A stretch of 64,000 nt of DNA from Charina bottae (lineage: Eukaryota; Chordata; Lepidosauria; Squamata; Charinaidae), in assembly GCA_023362775.1 (NCBI GenBank), contig JALMGJ010000061.1, positions 1,250,001-1,314,000 of the forward strand, written 5' to 3'. Both the position numbers and the translations under genes were made by a program. Below the pieces are notes generated by a model that saw nothing but the letters and a program-made list of their open reading frames with translations, was not told the origin of the DNA and did no database searches. Of this stretch, positions 38,239 through 48,802 are shown one piece after another. Numbering within the stretch: the stretch's first letter is position 1; every line of letters begins with the position of its first letter.

Positions 38239-41200
38239 TCACTCATGGTCAGGATTGGCCGATTCCGCTTGCCATGGCTTTGCCTGTGGGGAAAAAGAGC
38301 CAGAGGCTTTGCTCAGGAAGGCAAGAGCTGAATTTAAGGAGTTATGAACTGGGTGTTTTAAAAAATAACATGTTTCTAGCTCACACCACCACTGCAATAT
38401 TTGGAAGCATGACAGAAGTGCCTGAAGGCCTTTAGAGGGCATGGCCGAGGAAGATTTTCAGAGACAAGACACGGGGTTTCTTAATTTCCTCATGATTCAG
38501 AGAGGAAGGATTTAAGAAAACTCTGCAACTGGTGATTGAGAAAGGCACCCGGCAAGGACATGTCTGAGAAATATCACGGATGGCAAGAAATCGTGACGTG
38601 TTCACTCTGCAAGCATAAACGGAGAAATGCCCCTTTCCTGCTGGCACCGGTTGAGACACAGAGCATACCGTCTAAACACAAAGTAGACTTTTCTAAAAAC
38701 ATGGTTCTAAGCATACGAAATACGTGAAATTCCATTAAGGCATCTTTGTTCAAGTGACGGCTGATAACAGTTTTTACAAAGAATTCAGCTTCTATTGCGG
38801 AATTACTCTTCAAAACCTTTCCCAAGAGGTCATCAGCCAATTGCAGCCCTTACCTTCGAGTTACCAAAATGGGGGGGACCTGTAGGACTCTGTCCTCCTT
38901 CCTGTCTTATGCTGAAGGAGAAAAAACAGGGAGGGTTGAAATCTGAAACTTCACAGCTAACCAGTTTCTTAACTGATTCAAGGGATGTCCATCCTGCTTC
39001 TCAGATTTCAATTTCCCCTGATCACATTAAAGCCCTCAACTCATGGAAAAGTGGCGGAACGAAGGTCATCCAGCAGAGCCCAAGCAAACTAAACTTCTCC
39101 CCAAGGTTCTTCTAACGCGTCTTCCCTGGGAACCGGGCTCTCTCCTGCTCCAGTTAGCACCAGCAGGCCCAAGAAGATAAAGAGCAGGGCTTCCCTCCCA
39201 CCCCCGTCCCCGGCCAAATTTGCAGAATTCGTCGCCACCGAGACGACTCTAATTCTACTATAAACTCAAGCTGAGAAGGCCGGCTTGTGGCTCCAAGAAG
39301 CCCTACCTTGGGCGAGTTGGAAGCGTAACAGGGAAGCTTGGGACGTAGCTGCTGGGAGGGAAGTCGAGGGAAGAGTGCCTGATGGGCAGAGGGGCCGCCC
39401 CAGGGTCACTCGGCCCTCGGCCCGGCGTTCTTCCTTCGCCGTCTCCTGGTTTCTTGGGCTTCCTCCCCTTGGAGAGCGCAACCGGATCCTCTCTTCTGTT
39501 GTTGGGAGAGGTCAACTGAATGCGCCTGGCAGCCCCATTGCCCTGGAAGTGGCTCTTTTGAGCAGGCTGAAAGGGCTGCTTCTGCCTGTGCTGCTCGAGA
39601 TGCTGAGGGGAGATCTCACCTGGAGCAGAAGGAGCAGAGGGAAGGCGTATCGGGGACAATGAGGAGAAGAGGGGACCACAGAGTCGAGGGCCTGAACCCA
39701 CGGTCCATATTCCGGCATTCCAGGAGGCGGCTAAAGGACCGAAAAACGCACATTCACACTCCCTGCCCACTTCCCCACAGCCCAGTTTTGATGAAAAGGA
39801 GATGCCCATTCGCCTTGGGCCACGCTCAGGACTATGCTCCTCTATGGAAGCCCAGAAGGGTCTAATCGGCTCTCCAGAGTCTCCAGTTTGGGATCCACCA
39901 AGGACCAGGGGGAATACCTTGGTGCCGGATGCGTCTTCTGGGAAGATCAGGTGACTCGGTTCCCGCAGAGCCTTCCGCGGCTGGAGCCCCTGACCGCACA
40001 AGCGTTCTTCCTGCTGAGGGGGCAGTTGCTGGGCGCAAATCGCACTGGTCCTGGATTGAGGGAAAGGGCTGCCAGTCACTGCCAGCTTAGGGGAGCGAGC
40101 TGTCTTGCCAAACACCCCCATCACAGAGCCAAGTGTGCCCCGGAGGGGCTTTGCGACTCTGTACCTGGTGGTGGAACAGTATCTCTTCTTCAAGCTGGAC
40201 CCCACAGAATTCGCAAGGGAGCATGAGGCTGTCTTGGATGTCATGCTGGAGAGGAAGCATCTCCCCGCTGCTGACAGAACGACCGCCATGCAGCGGTCCC
40301 CACAGGCCGCTGAGACACTCTGCCGGCGGGACCATGTTGCTCCTCTTGCTGAAGGAGGCCAAAGCACTCGCTGGGTTGCAGCCAGTCTGTGGGAAAAGGC
40401 AGGTGGGTCTCTTCTCTGAAAACTACTCCAGACAAGAGGGCAATTTAAGGGCAGCTAGCACGGGCAGTTGACGGGGTGGGGGGGTGGGGGTATGCCGTCA
40501 ATTGCAGCCCCTCTTGCTGTTCTCTGGCTTCGTCCCCACCCCATTCCCGTGAGCCACTGCTGCCTGCCACCGTTAATGGACGACTGCAGTGTAAGTAGAG
40601 CAAGTGACAAATCCTTAAACCCTCAGCAAACGTCAGGATGCAAATAAATGTGGCCCAATAAGAACAATGCAGTTTGCTCTTCCCAGCCTCTAAAAGGTGC
40701 TTCAAAGGCAGGGGCTGCACTTGCGTCCCTGCAGATCCTGAGACCTCTTTTGAAACGGAATCCAAGGCCCTGCGCAGCCCAGAACTCCAATGCTCCAATT
40801 ACTGTCCTGGGGGGGAAAGGCCTGCAGCGTCCCCCTTCTCTCGGCCCCAAAGGAACAGGCCTACCTGGTGAAGGATTAGATCTCCCTCGGGGTACAGCTC
40901 CTCACAGAATTCGCAAGGCAGCAGGGCCTCAGCTGAAAGATAAAGGAGGTGCGACTGCACAACTCACAACCAGGCCCACCGAGCTGCCATCACCGCCCTC
41001 AAAATTCTCCTCAATCAGGCTGGCCACGTGCTCATACGCAACTCCTCTGCCAAGCTGTTAACCACCTCACGTTACTTGCTGAGAGCAGGTTTATGCTGCT
41101 CTTCAGTCAAAAAAAACCCTCAGAGCGACCTAAGACAATTTGAGCCGAACAAGACAGTCTGAACTTCCCCCCTTTTCCCCTAAATGACACAGCATAAAAA

Positions 41201-41815
41201 GTTAAAAGAAAAAACAAGGAGGGAAGATGAAAAAAAAGCAAGCTGAGTCAGCAGTGTTTAAATGTTGACCTGCAATACGTACGACCAGTAGCGAGAACGA
41301 AAACAGTTCCGGGAAAGGAGGCGGCCAACTGACCAGGCTGGTCCACGGAGCCGAGATGCCCGTTCCCCTCTCCCTCTGCAACAGCCCCGGAAGAGCTGCT
41401 ACTCACTACTTCCCCCTCCATTGCTGCGTCACGGCCCTTTTCATAGAAACGCCTGCAACGGCTATGGCAGGAAAATCGGCCACTCGGTTTCTTTCTTTCT
41501 ACAGCAAGCCCGTTCCTGTCCCTGTAATCCCACGATAAGCAACGGCCAATACTGACGTACTTCTGGGCCTGTCCAGGATGTTAGCTGCTACCAGCAAATC
41601 TTGAGAGAAGTCCCTGGAGTTCTTTGCTTCGCCACAGTTGTCAGTCGGTCTGGTTTGTTGGGGGCAGATATTCTTCCAGAGCTCTCTGTGGAGCTCTGCC
41701 ACATGGGGTTGACCAAAGCTGTTTTCGTGCTGCAAGCTAAGAGCCAGCAGGTAATCCAAGCTGCAGCCTGACCCTCCATCCACAGGCAGCGGGGCAGTTG
41801 GCTTTTCCAGGTGGG
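38239..41815 (-). CDS. TRAFD1: TRAFD1 exons 6-12: paired C-terminal zinc fingers and tail
   Basis: Exon 6 carries SLDYLLALSLQHENSFGQPH, the conserved short helix of the family, and ends at GTACGT. Exon 7 (68 nt) gives LLPCEFCEELYPEGDLILHQ, and exon 8 starts TGCNP and ends LMLPCEFCGVQLEEEILFHHQ. Exon 9 starts DQCDLRPATAP and ends LPRRRIRHQ. Exon 10 encodes EISPQHLEQHRQKQPFQPAQ and a basic Ser/Pro tail (RPR before GTAGGG). Exon 11 (58 nt) encodes SIRQEGGQSP...GNSK, and exon 12 encodes AKPWQAESANPDHE and the stop. The mammalian tail is more acidic at the very end; here only a weak acidic end remains. Exons 11-12 rest on phase, splice sites and the short AKP motif. Confidence 0.83.
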
Positions 41816-44684
41816 CTTCGGGGAACCAACACGGAAGAGCATCAGAAACAAACCCGCAACGCCCCATCCCATTGCCGCTGTGCAGCAGCACAAACGCAAA
41901 GGTGCAGACCCGCTTTCCAAGCCTTGGCCAAGAGGGGCCTCGCCCTCTTAGTTCAAGAGGTGCATTTCGGAGAGAGCCCATTTGGCTGAGCGGCGTCTCG
42001 GAACCCTCAAGGAGCAAAAGGACAGCCAGCGGGATGTCTTGCTCTCGGGGCATTCTCACGCGATGCCTTTACCTCGATGCAGATCTGGCGGTGACGGAAC
42101 TCTGCCCCTCCAGTTGGGTTCCCTGAGCAGCTCCTCACCCGAGACCCAGCCGTGCAACGGGCTCTCTGGGAACCTGCCGCCCCTCGACAGCGACTCTCCC
42201 GAGGAATCTGGCTGCAGGACGTTCCCGATGGTCTGCAGGTTGCGCAAAGCGGCCTCAGGGTTGAAACGAGGCTTCGCCTGCCCAGCCGGCGCCCTCTCGG
42301 CCTTCTTTCCACAGTCGCCGAGATGCGCTTTCAGTTCCCGCAGCATGACGTTGCGGCTGCACCTGCTGCATCGCTCGGTCCGGGCACCACAATAGTCTTC
42401 GTGGTCCTGGAGCTTGCTGAAGGCGAGCTCGATGTCACAGTGCTGACAAGCAACGGGCCGCAAGGGACACTCCGAAGCCTGCAAGAAAAAGGCAGGAATG
42501 GCTCGTCGCCCAGGCGGTCTCGGCTGTCCTGGGACAGACGCCTGAAAAGCAGGAACAAGTCTGAGGATTTGGGCCCTGCAGCGGCTGTCCTGAGAAGGGT
42601 TGCCAAGGCCTCCAGGTACTATTCCGCAAGGTTTTGTGAAGGCAGGCACTGGCTGATCACAATAATCAGATTCACAGCAGCTTAGGGTTGGAAGGGACCT
42701 TGGAGGTCTTCTCGTCCAACCCCCGCCCCAGGCAGGGATCCTCAGGCCATCCCAGACAAATGGCCAGTACTGATTCATTTGATCAGTGTGGCTGCCCATC
42801 TCACACAGGTGACTCTGGGTGGCATACAAGGATTGAAAACACAAGAAACCACGACGTGCTGTATAATCCCTGGTGCCCGAGGATAAACACCACCACATTA
42901 TTTATCCTTGGGCACCAGGGATTATACACGTACACATTAAAAAGTCCCTATTCTAAGGTTGGAAGGCTCCCACCCTCCGGTTCTCGTTCCACCCTCAGGC
43001 ATTGAGAATAAATCCACACCCTCTGCCCTGGGTCAGCCCTCCGAGTACTGGAAGTCTGCCCCCAAGTCTTCCTTCGGCCTTCCCTTCTTCAAGCTAAACA
43101 TACACCATCAAACATGCCAATCTCTCCTGTTTCAGAAATAGATTACTTCCAGCTAATGCGGATGAGGAAGTAAACAGGATTCTTCTTGGTCAACAAAATT
43201 AATCTCACACTCAAAACATGCCAAGGAACATCTCAAAAAATTAAATGAACATGGTAAGATAAAGTATTATCTTATGATAACAACATAGAATATTTATTTA
43301 GGGTGGTTGGTGCCGCTACATTTCTGATGTTCGCTTCCCTGTACTGCGGTACTCAGTTTATGCTCTGCATTATTTAAGCAGCATTCTTTTTTTTGTATTA
43401 TATGTTGTGATGCAAGTGGCTATTTTACGTGCCTGACTCAGGAGTACATTCCACCACCTTATAGGGAGTTTTTTTTGTCCCCCCCAATATTTCAATGGAC
43501 AAAATCAGGCAACGATTAGCTTACTCACTACATGATCCTGTAAGAGTCCTCTGTCCATTCTCATGCTGCATTTGCAGACAATCTAGGATTTAAAAGAAAT
43601 GCACAGATCAGAATAAAGTTTGCAGAATTAAATCTGCCTCACATGGAGAAGACATGCGGGGGGGGTGTAGAGGAAGAGGAGGATTACCTGTGCATGCTCT
43701 TGCTCCTGATGAGTCCTCATTTCTGCTTTCGGGAAGGAATCTTTGCAGACGGGACAGATCCCGATGTTCCGACTACAGTGAATCTCATGGATGGTAAAGT
43801 TTGCCAGAGGAATATCTTTTTGACTGTAAGAGGCACATGGACAGGCTGCGTTGCAATACCCAACTTATTAAAAAAAGGGTATTGGGACACACAGAAACGC
43901 TTCCAAAAGCCTGCCACCCTTTTTTAATCCATCTCCCTTCTGCAATCTGAAAAGCAGAGGCTTGAGTGGTTCAACCCAATGAACTCAATGGGACTGGGAA
44001 TGGATGTTCATCTCATCTAAAAAGATTTTGCACTTTGGATTTTCTTGGGTCATAATTTGAAGTACAGTGCAGAATATCCAGATCCCCATCTGTGTGGGGT
44101 GATGACTTGACTACTACTTCCTGGAGAAGAGGAGAATGCCCTTCCCTCAAAAATGTGTGCCTTCCTTCCGTCTCTTAAAAACAAAAAACAAGTTATCCAT
44201 GTTCCTCTTGCAGAATGAGCAAGAAACAAGGAGGGTCCAAGAGTTTAAGATACACAGAAGAAGGCCCAGCCATGCAGTACAAAATGCAAGTAATTTGATC
44301 GTCCAGAGAAAGAGAAACCCTTTTCATTCTCAGAACTAACCGAGTTTGTTTGTTTGGAGGCTTGGAAAGAGGCCTCCAGTGACTTGAAGCCAACCTGTCT
44401 TTCTGGCCTAGGATCTCTGCTCAGATGCCTCATCTGCACCATAGGATTCCTGTCCCTGAGTCACAGTGGGAAAGGGGCACGGATAATTTCTTTTGGGGTT
44501 TCTTGTCCGAGTAGAGGCAGAAGAATGGAGACGAGGACACAAATGAGACCTCCAGAGCCAACTGGTATAAATCAGCCCAAGCACAAAGGACGCCTGATGG
44601 ACAAAAGCATTCCATTTCCAGCCCTTCTTCTTACCAATTGCTGCACAGTTGGGTTTCCGTTTCCTGTCCCGCCACTGCAGCCAT
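38239..44684 (-). CDS. TRAFD1: TRAFD1, TRAF-type zinc-finger protein, complete (11 coding exons)
   Basis: TRAFD1 (also FLN29) is known as an interferon- and LPS-induced inhibitor that dampens Toll-like and RIG-I-type signalling through TRAF adaptors. Exons in transcript order: 44684-44635, 43823-43688, 43582-43529, 42478-42073, 41815-41561, 40932-40865, 40386-40165, 40050-39918, 39619-39307, 38911-38854, 38283-38239. They total 1,740 nt, giving 579 residues plus a stop, against 582 in human as I recall. Every junction keeps phase and all donors are GT. The N-terminus (residues 14 to about 130) is a Cys/His-rich TRAF-type zinc-finger region. Two further Cys-His fingers lie near residues 305-326 and 385-400. 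The rest looks disordered. The start is the ATG of MAAVAGQETETQLCSN, which splices to give CQKDIPLANFTIHEIHC. Exon 6's boundaries and the last two small exons are the least certain. Confidence 0.93.
42073..44684 (-). CDS. TRAFD1: TRAFD1 exons 2-5: N-terminal TRAF-type zinc-finger cluster
   Basis: Zinc ligands visible in order are CSNC (C14, C17; the second Cys is split by an intron), HEIHC, CPVC, HQEQEH, CKC, ECPLRPVACQHC, HEDYC, RCSRCSRN and KAHLGDC. Exon 3 ends HAQ and exon 4 begins IVCKC. Exon 4 is only 54 nt (18 codons) and is followed by exon 5 starting ASECPL after the acceptor TTCTTGCAG. After about residue 130 the exon 5 sequence (NPEAALRNLQTIGNVLQPDS and onward) becomes Arg/Pro/Ser-rich and loses clear similarity to what I recall of mammalian TRAFD1. 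The junction to exon 6 (donor GTAAAG at 42072) is therefore based on phase and splice signals rather than homology. Confidence 0.88.
42664..42765 (-). mobile_element. CR1 LINE 3' end fragment (TRAFD1 intron 4)
   Basis: GGGTTGGAAGGGACCTTGGA followed by GGTCTTCTCGTCCAACCCCC is the well-known inverted 3' end of CR1 retroposons of sauropsids. It lies just upstream (on the gene strand) of TRAFD1 exon 5. Confidence 0.8.
42861..42927. repeat. Near-perfect 27-bp inverted repeat (hairpin) in TRAFD1 intron 4
   Basis: Arms 42861-42887 and 42901-42927 match at 26 of 27 positions around a 13-nt spacer. The outer ends are GTATAATCCCTGG / CCAGGGATTATAC. It looks like the core of a palindromic MITE, but no target duplication was identified. 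Confidence 0.75.
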
Positions 44685-44704
44685 CCCCCTGCTGTTCCAG
44701 GAAC
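44635..44704 (-). other. TRAFD1: TRAFD1 exon 2 with start codon and 5' UTR end
   Basis: Acceptor TTTTCCTAG is followed by 20 nt of 5' UTR, then the ATG (44684-44682), 50 coding nt and the donor TG/GTAAGA. An upstream in-frame start is not needed. The ATG GCT GAA at 45,374 was considered and rejected (see rejected list). Confidence 0.82.
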
Positions 44705-45849
44705 CTAGGAAAAGGGTCGTTTTTCTTGGTGTTCCACTAACAGGCTTCCTCAATCTGCTCCCACTCAGAATCTCTCACAAACAACTTCCCTGCCATTCAC
44801 CAGCAGGCTTCCTCCCTGCTCTGCGTCTGGCATTACCTACAGGGCCCTTCTGACGACGTGACTGCATGCGAGCCTATTTAATCACACAGCGGTCCAGAGG
44901 CTGGGTGGCAAGGCAGCTAGTTTACACAGTGGCAATTTGTACTCCCACACAGGCCAGAGCTAAACTGTTAAACCAGAGCACAACCCACGGAAAACCCACC
45001 ACTCTAGCCCTCTGCCCTACTGCCCATTGTCTTGCAAATTCTAGAATCTATTAGGCACCTCAGACATTCTTCCCCAGAACAGGGTTTCTCCTCACCCCCC
45101 ACCTGCCCCTGCGGGTCTGCCAAGGAACAAGGAGGGAGAGTATCTTATCGCCCAGTTCTCTCTCAGCCACATCTTTAGGAGGGGAACACGCTCAAAATCC
45201 ATTTCTCGGCATGGAAATCCTGAACCTACTTACCCAAAATGCCTTGAGTGGGGAAAACGGTCTTCTAGAGATCTCTTCGCAAAGTCTTCTAGCTTGGGTC
45301 TCCACTTACTGAACCTGGGGAACGGAAACAAGACTTGCGTGCTATTTATTTTCTCTTCCTTTGTATAGGGTTCAGCCATTAGAAACACCAATTATTTCAA
45401 AGCCATCCTCCCTCCTCCCCCAAACACAGCTTCCTATCTCCTGAAGAAAAACGTTAGGACAATTTCCTTGGGTGAGAAAGCCCTGTAAATGATTCTGTTC
45501 CTCTGCTCTGACAAAACCCGAGATACACGGGAAGTCCCCCGGGAAGACGTGGACCTCGAGTATTCGCGGGCCAGAAGTACAAACGCGCGGCGGGACCGTC
45601 GAGCAGGCTCGGGGCCAACCGAGGCTCCTCTTTGGGAGGCTGACAGCCAAGCCCACCTCCTCCCTGGCAGACCCCGCCCCACCTTATCCATCGTGGGTCC
45701 CGCCCGCAGAGGAGGGAGGGAAGCAGCCCCTTTGCCAGCCTCCTGGATGACTCCGACAGCTTTGCGGGCTGATACAGTAATTGGCCCCGAACATCCGAGC
45801 AGTTCGGATCCACCTGAGTAGAGGCAACGCGGGGGGGGGGGGGGGCTCT

Positions 45850-46450
45850 CGGACAAGGCTCCGAAAGAGAGACTGCTGCACCCGGCCTCCCCAGCAGGGC
45901 TGTTGTGAGGGGGAACAACCACGGGCACCCCTGCCCCCAACCCGCGAAGGTCCTCGACTTCCCCCCGCTCCAGAACGCAGGGGGGTCGGGAAGGCCCATC
46001 TCCGGCCCCGAAGGGAGCTCCCCGGGCCCCAGCGCGGCTCCCGCCCGCTTACCGACCTCCTCGGCCTCACCTGCTTCTCCTCTGCGAGCCGCAACTCGAC
46101 CCGGCGCCGCCTCGGCCTTCCCGAGCCCGCCCCCCGCGCCGCCGTTGCTCCCCGCCGAGCTGCGATTGGCGGACGGCTCCGCCGAGCGCGTCGCCCATTG
46201 GCCCGCAGGCCTCGGGGCAAAGGAGCGCCCGCCCCTCCCCGGGCCCGGGCCACGCCCCCCGCGCGTCACGCCAGGCGTCACCCGAACGGGGCGCGTCCGC
46301 GGCTCAGCCGCCTCCCAAGGTTGCCCCGGGCGCTTTCCGGGCCGGCCGGAAATAAGGGGCCACGCGCCCCTACTTAGCGCATTTGCGCGGCGCGGCCCAG
46401 CAGCGCCCTCGCTTGGCTTCGCGTGCAGCGTCCCTCCTTCCCCGCGACAA
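45850..46450 (-). promoter_or_regulatory. TRAFD1: TRAFD1 CpG-island promoter and non-coding exon 1
   Basis: This is a strongly CpG-rich block. Two donor candidates for a non-coding first exon are present on the - strand: GCAG before GTGAGG (exon edge 46071) and GTCG before GTAAGC (exon edge about 46052). Two inverted CCAAT boxes (ATTGG on + at 46165-46169 and 46197-46201) point to a TSS about 60-120 bp to their left. No TATA box is evident. A 15-G homopolymer lies at 45831-45845. The intron between exon 1 and exon 2 (44705 to about 46,070) holds no feature I can support. Confidence 0.65.
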
Positions 46451-47555
46451 ACGCCCAAGAGAGCTGAGCTGACGGCAGCGCTTCCTCCCTCCTTCAGAGA
46501 AGTCCCAGCGACCCAGACCATCCACGCTCCTGGTGGCCCCGTCCAGGACGAATCAGGGCCCGCCCGACTGACTGCGACCGAGCCTGAAAGCGACCGAGGG
46601 TGCGCTGCCTGTGCGGCCCACGAAAATGGGGACATAAACCCCTGGTGAGGTCCAGCTCGAGTGCGGCACCCTCGAGGACGCTCCCCCATCGTCGCCGGCT
46701 TTTCCTTCCTTTTCATTTCCTCAGAGACCTTCGAGGACCTGGCGAGCCGACCCACAGGCCCTGTTCCCTGCCTGGCTGCAGCCCACCCCACCGCCACCCC
46801 CACCTCTGGCACTGACACTCGCGAGATGCCCAGTTCACAAATTGCTGACCACCGTCCCCCTGGTGCAAACAGGCTGCAAAGTGTCCCAAGGAACAGGGCA
46901 CCTGAATTTCAGGACCCGGAAGGAGGTTCTATTTTCAGAAGTCCAAGCAGATCGCCAGGAAGGGGAAAAAATATATAGAAGCTTACGCAACCGAAATCCT
47001 GAGCCAAGATCACCCATTCATAAATTAGTTACATGTGTGCACAGGTATGCATTCATCGCACTATTCCCTTTTGGGGTAAGCAGCATGATGCGAAGCGTAA
47101 GAATTTGTCAGCAGAGGGAATCAGAGGCATGCCGAGTGTGTCAGGAGGGCCCATTCACCTCCCAGATGGGGCTCTGTGGGCACTCGGCTCTGGCTGCACT
47201 TCTGGCACACCGGGCAGCCTGGCTGTGCTGCGCTCCTTGCTAAGGAGTGCTGTTGCGCATGGCAGAGGTACGGCTAAGGCTGGTGATCTAATCAATCTAA
47301 ATCTTCTCCATCTTACTAAAAAAACCTCCCTCACACAATGCTCAATTCTGTCATTTCAGGACAGCAAAGCCGACAAAAATGCCTCCACCGCTCATAATAA
47401 AATAAGCCTCATCCAAGGCTGCTTCGGATCATGACCTTTCATAATTGAGAGGCTCTCAGCAGGTACCAAAAATAACCAACACCCCTCCAGCCCACAACAC
47501 TACATAGAACAGAACACTATATATAACAGGCTGAACTCATGTTTGACATCAACAT
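46451..47555. other. Intergenic sequence without a supported feature
   Basis: The right flank of the TRAFD1 CpG island fades by about 46,650. I see no gene, repeat family or RNA here. Reading frames up to 133 codons show no recognisable protein and no splice continuity. Confidence 0.5.
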
Positions 47556-47771
47556 ATAGCAGAAAGTGAAGAGGAACTAAAGAGCCTCTTGATGAGGGTA
47601 AAAGAGGAGAGTGCAAAAGCTGGCTTGAAACTCAACATTAAAAAAACTCAGATCATGGCATCTGGTCCCATCACTTCCTGGCAAATAGAAGGGGAAGAAA
47701 TGGAAGCAGTGACAGATTTTATTTTCTTGGGCTCCAAGATCACCACAGACGGTGACTGCAGCCATGAAATT

Positions 47772-48258
47772 AAATTTTATAATTACTTATTGTATTGTAT
47801 TGTTATTTTTATATATTTTTAGATTCTATTTTAATTTATTTATTGTGAACCGCCCAGAGTTCCCCATGTGGGGAGATGGGCGGTCATATAAATTAAGGTA
47901 AAGGTTCCCCCTGCACATTTCTGCAGTCGTGTCCGACTCTAGGGGCCGGTGCTCATCTCCGTTTGTTAGCCGAAGAGCCAGCGTTGTCCGAAGACGCTTC
48001 CGCGGTCATGTGGCTGGCATGACAAGCGCGGAATGCTGTTACCTTCCCACCGAAGTGGTACCTATTCATCTACTTGCATTTGCATGCTTTCGAATTGCTA
48101 GGTTGGCAAGAGCTGGAGCTAGTGCGGGAGCTCACTCCGTCATGCGGGGCTAGGAATTCGAACCTCCGAACTTGCGATCTTCCGATCGACAAGCCTGGCG
48201 TCTTACCCGCTGAGCCACCACGCCCCTTCTCATATAAATTAAATAAATAATAATAATA
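47772..48258 (+). mobile_element. L2/CR1-like LINE 3' fragment inserted in the Bov-B element
   Basis: The sequence GTGAACCGCCCAGAGTTCCC...GGGCGGTCATATAAATTAA followed by AATAATAATAATAAA matches the 3' end of the L2-like LINEs common in squamates. The Bov-B reading frame resumes on both sides (CATGAAATT before, AAAAGACGCTTG after), which fixes the order of insertion. Family assignment is from memory. Confidence 0.55.
47897..48229 (-). mobile_element. tRNA-derived squamate SINE, full-length, nested
   Basis: On the - strand it starts GGGGCGTGGTGGCTCAGCGG (tRNA A box) with a B box GGTTCGAATTCC. It ends GAGTCGGACACGACTG and a short GGTAAAGG-type terminus. A 13-bp target duplication TCATATAAATTAA flanks it (47884-47896 and 48230-48242). 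Its 3' part shares the GAGTCGGACACGA segment with the Bov-B 3' end, suggesting mobilisation by Bov-B. Confidence 0.85.
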
Positions 48259-48552
48259 AAAGACGCTTGCTCCTTGGGAGGAAAGCTATGGCAAACCTAG
48301 ACAGCATATTAAAAAGCAGAGACATCACCTTGCCGACAAAGGTCCGTATAGTTAAAGCTATGGTTTTTCCAGTAGTAATGTATGGCTGTGAGAGTTGGAC
48401 CATAAGGAAGGCTGAGCGCCGAAGAATTGATGGTTTCGAACTGTGGTGCTGGAGAAGACTCTTAAGAGTCCCTTGGACTGCAAGGAGGTCAAATCAGTCA
48501 ATCCTAAAGGAAACCAACCCCGACTGCTCATTGGAAGGACAGATGCTGAAGC

Positions 48553-48802
48553 TCAAATACTTTGGCCACCTAATGCGAAGAGAGGACTCACTGGAAAAAA
48601 CCCTGATGCTGAGAAAGACTGAAGGCAAAAGGAGAAGGGGACGGCAGAGGATGAGATGGTTAGATAGCATCACCGATTCAAATACTTTGGCCACCTAATG
48701 CGAAGAGAGGACTCACTGGAAAAAACCCTGATGCTGAGAAAGACTGAAGGCAAAAGGAGAAGGGGACGGCAGAGGATGAGATGGTTAGATAGCATCACCG
48801 AT
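48553..48802 (+). repeat. Perfect 125-bp tandem duplication inside the Bov-B element
   Basis: Units 48553-48677 and 48678-48802 are identical by eye. Because 125 is not a multiple of three, the duplication shifts the reverse-transcriptase frame. Confidence 0.92.

Noticed and set aside
39303..40367. 354-codon open frame on the - strand read as one gene
   Set aside because: It joins parts of TRAFD1 exons 8 and 9 in the wrong frame with the genuine exon 10 frame and the introns between. The spliced model explains it.
45372..45400. ATG GCT GAA on the - strand as the TRAFD1 start
   Set aside because: It resembles the remembered mammalian start MAE, but what follows (PYTKEEKINSTQ) does not match. 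The ATG at 44684 splices perfectly into the zinc-finger exon.
45454..46818. 454-codon open frame on the - strand (and a 247-codon frame on +) across the TRAFD1 CpG island
   Set aside because: Composition-driven frames in GC-rich, stop-poor DNA. No recognisable protein, and they overlap the promoter and non-coding exon 1.
48170..48229. tRNA gene
   Set aside because: A and B boxes belong to the tRNA-derived head of a SINE with target duplications. No complete cloverleaf was evident.
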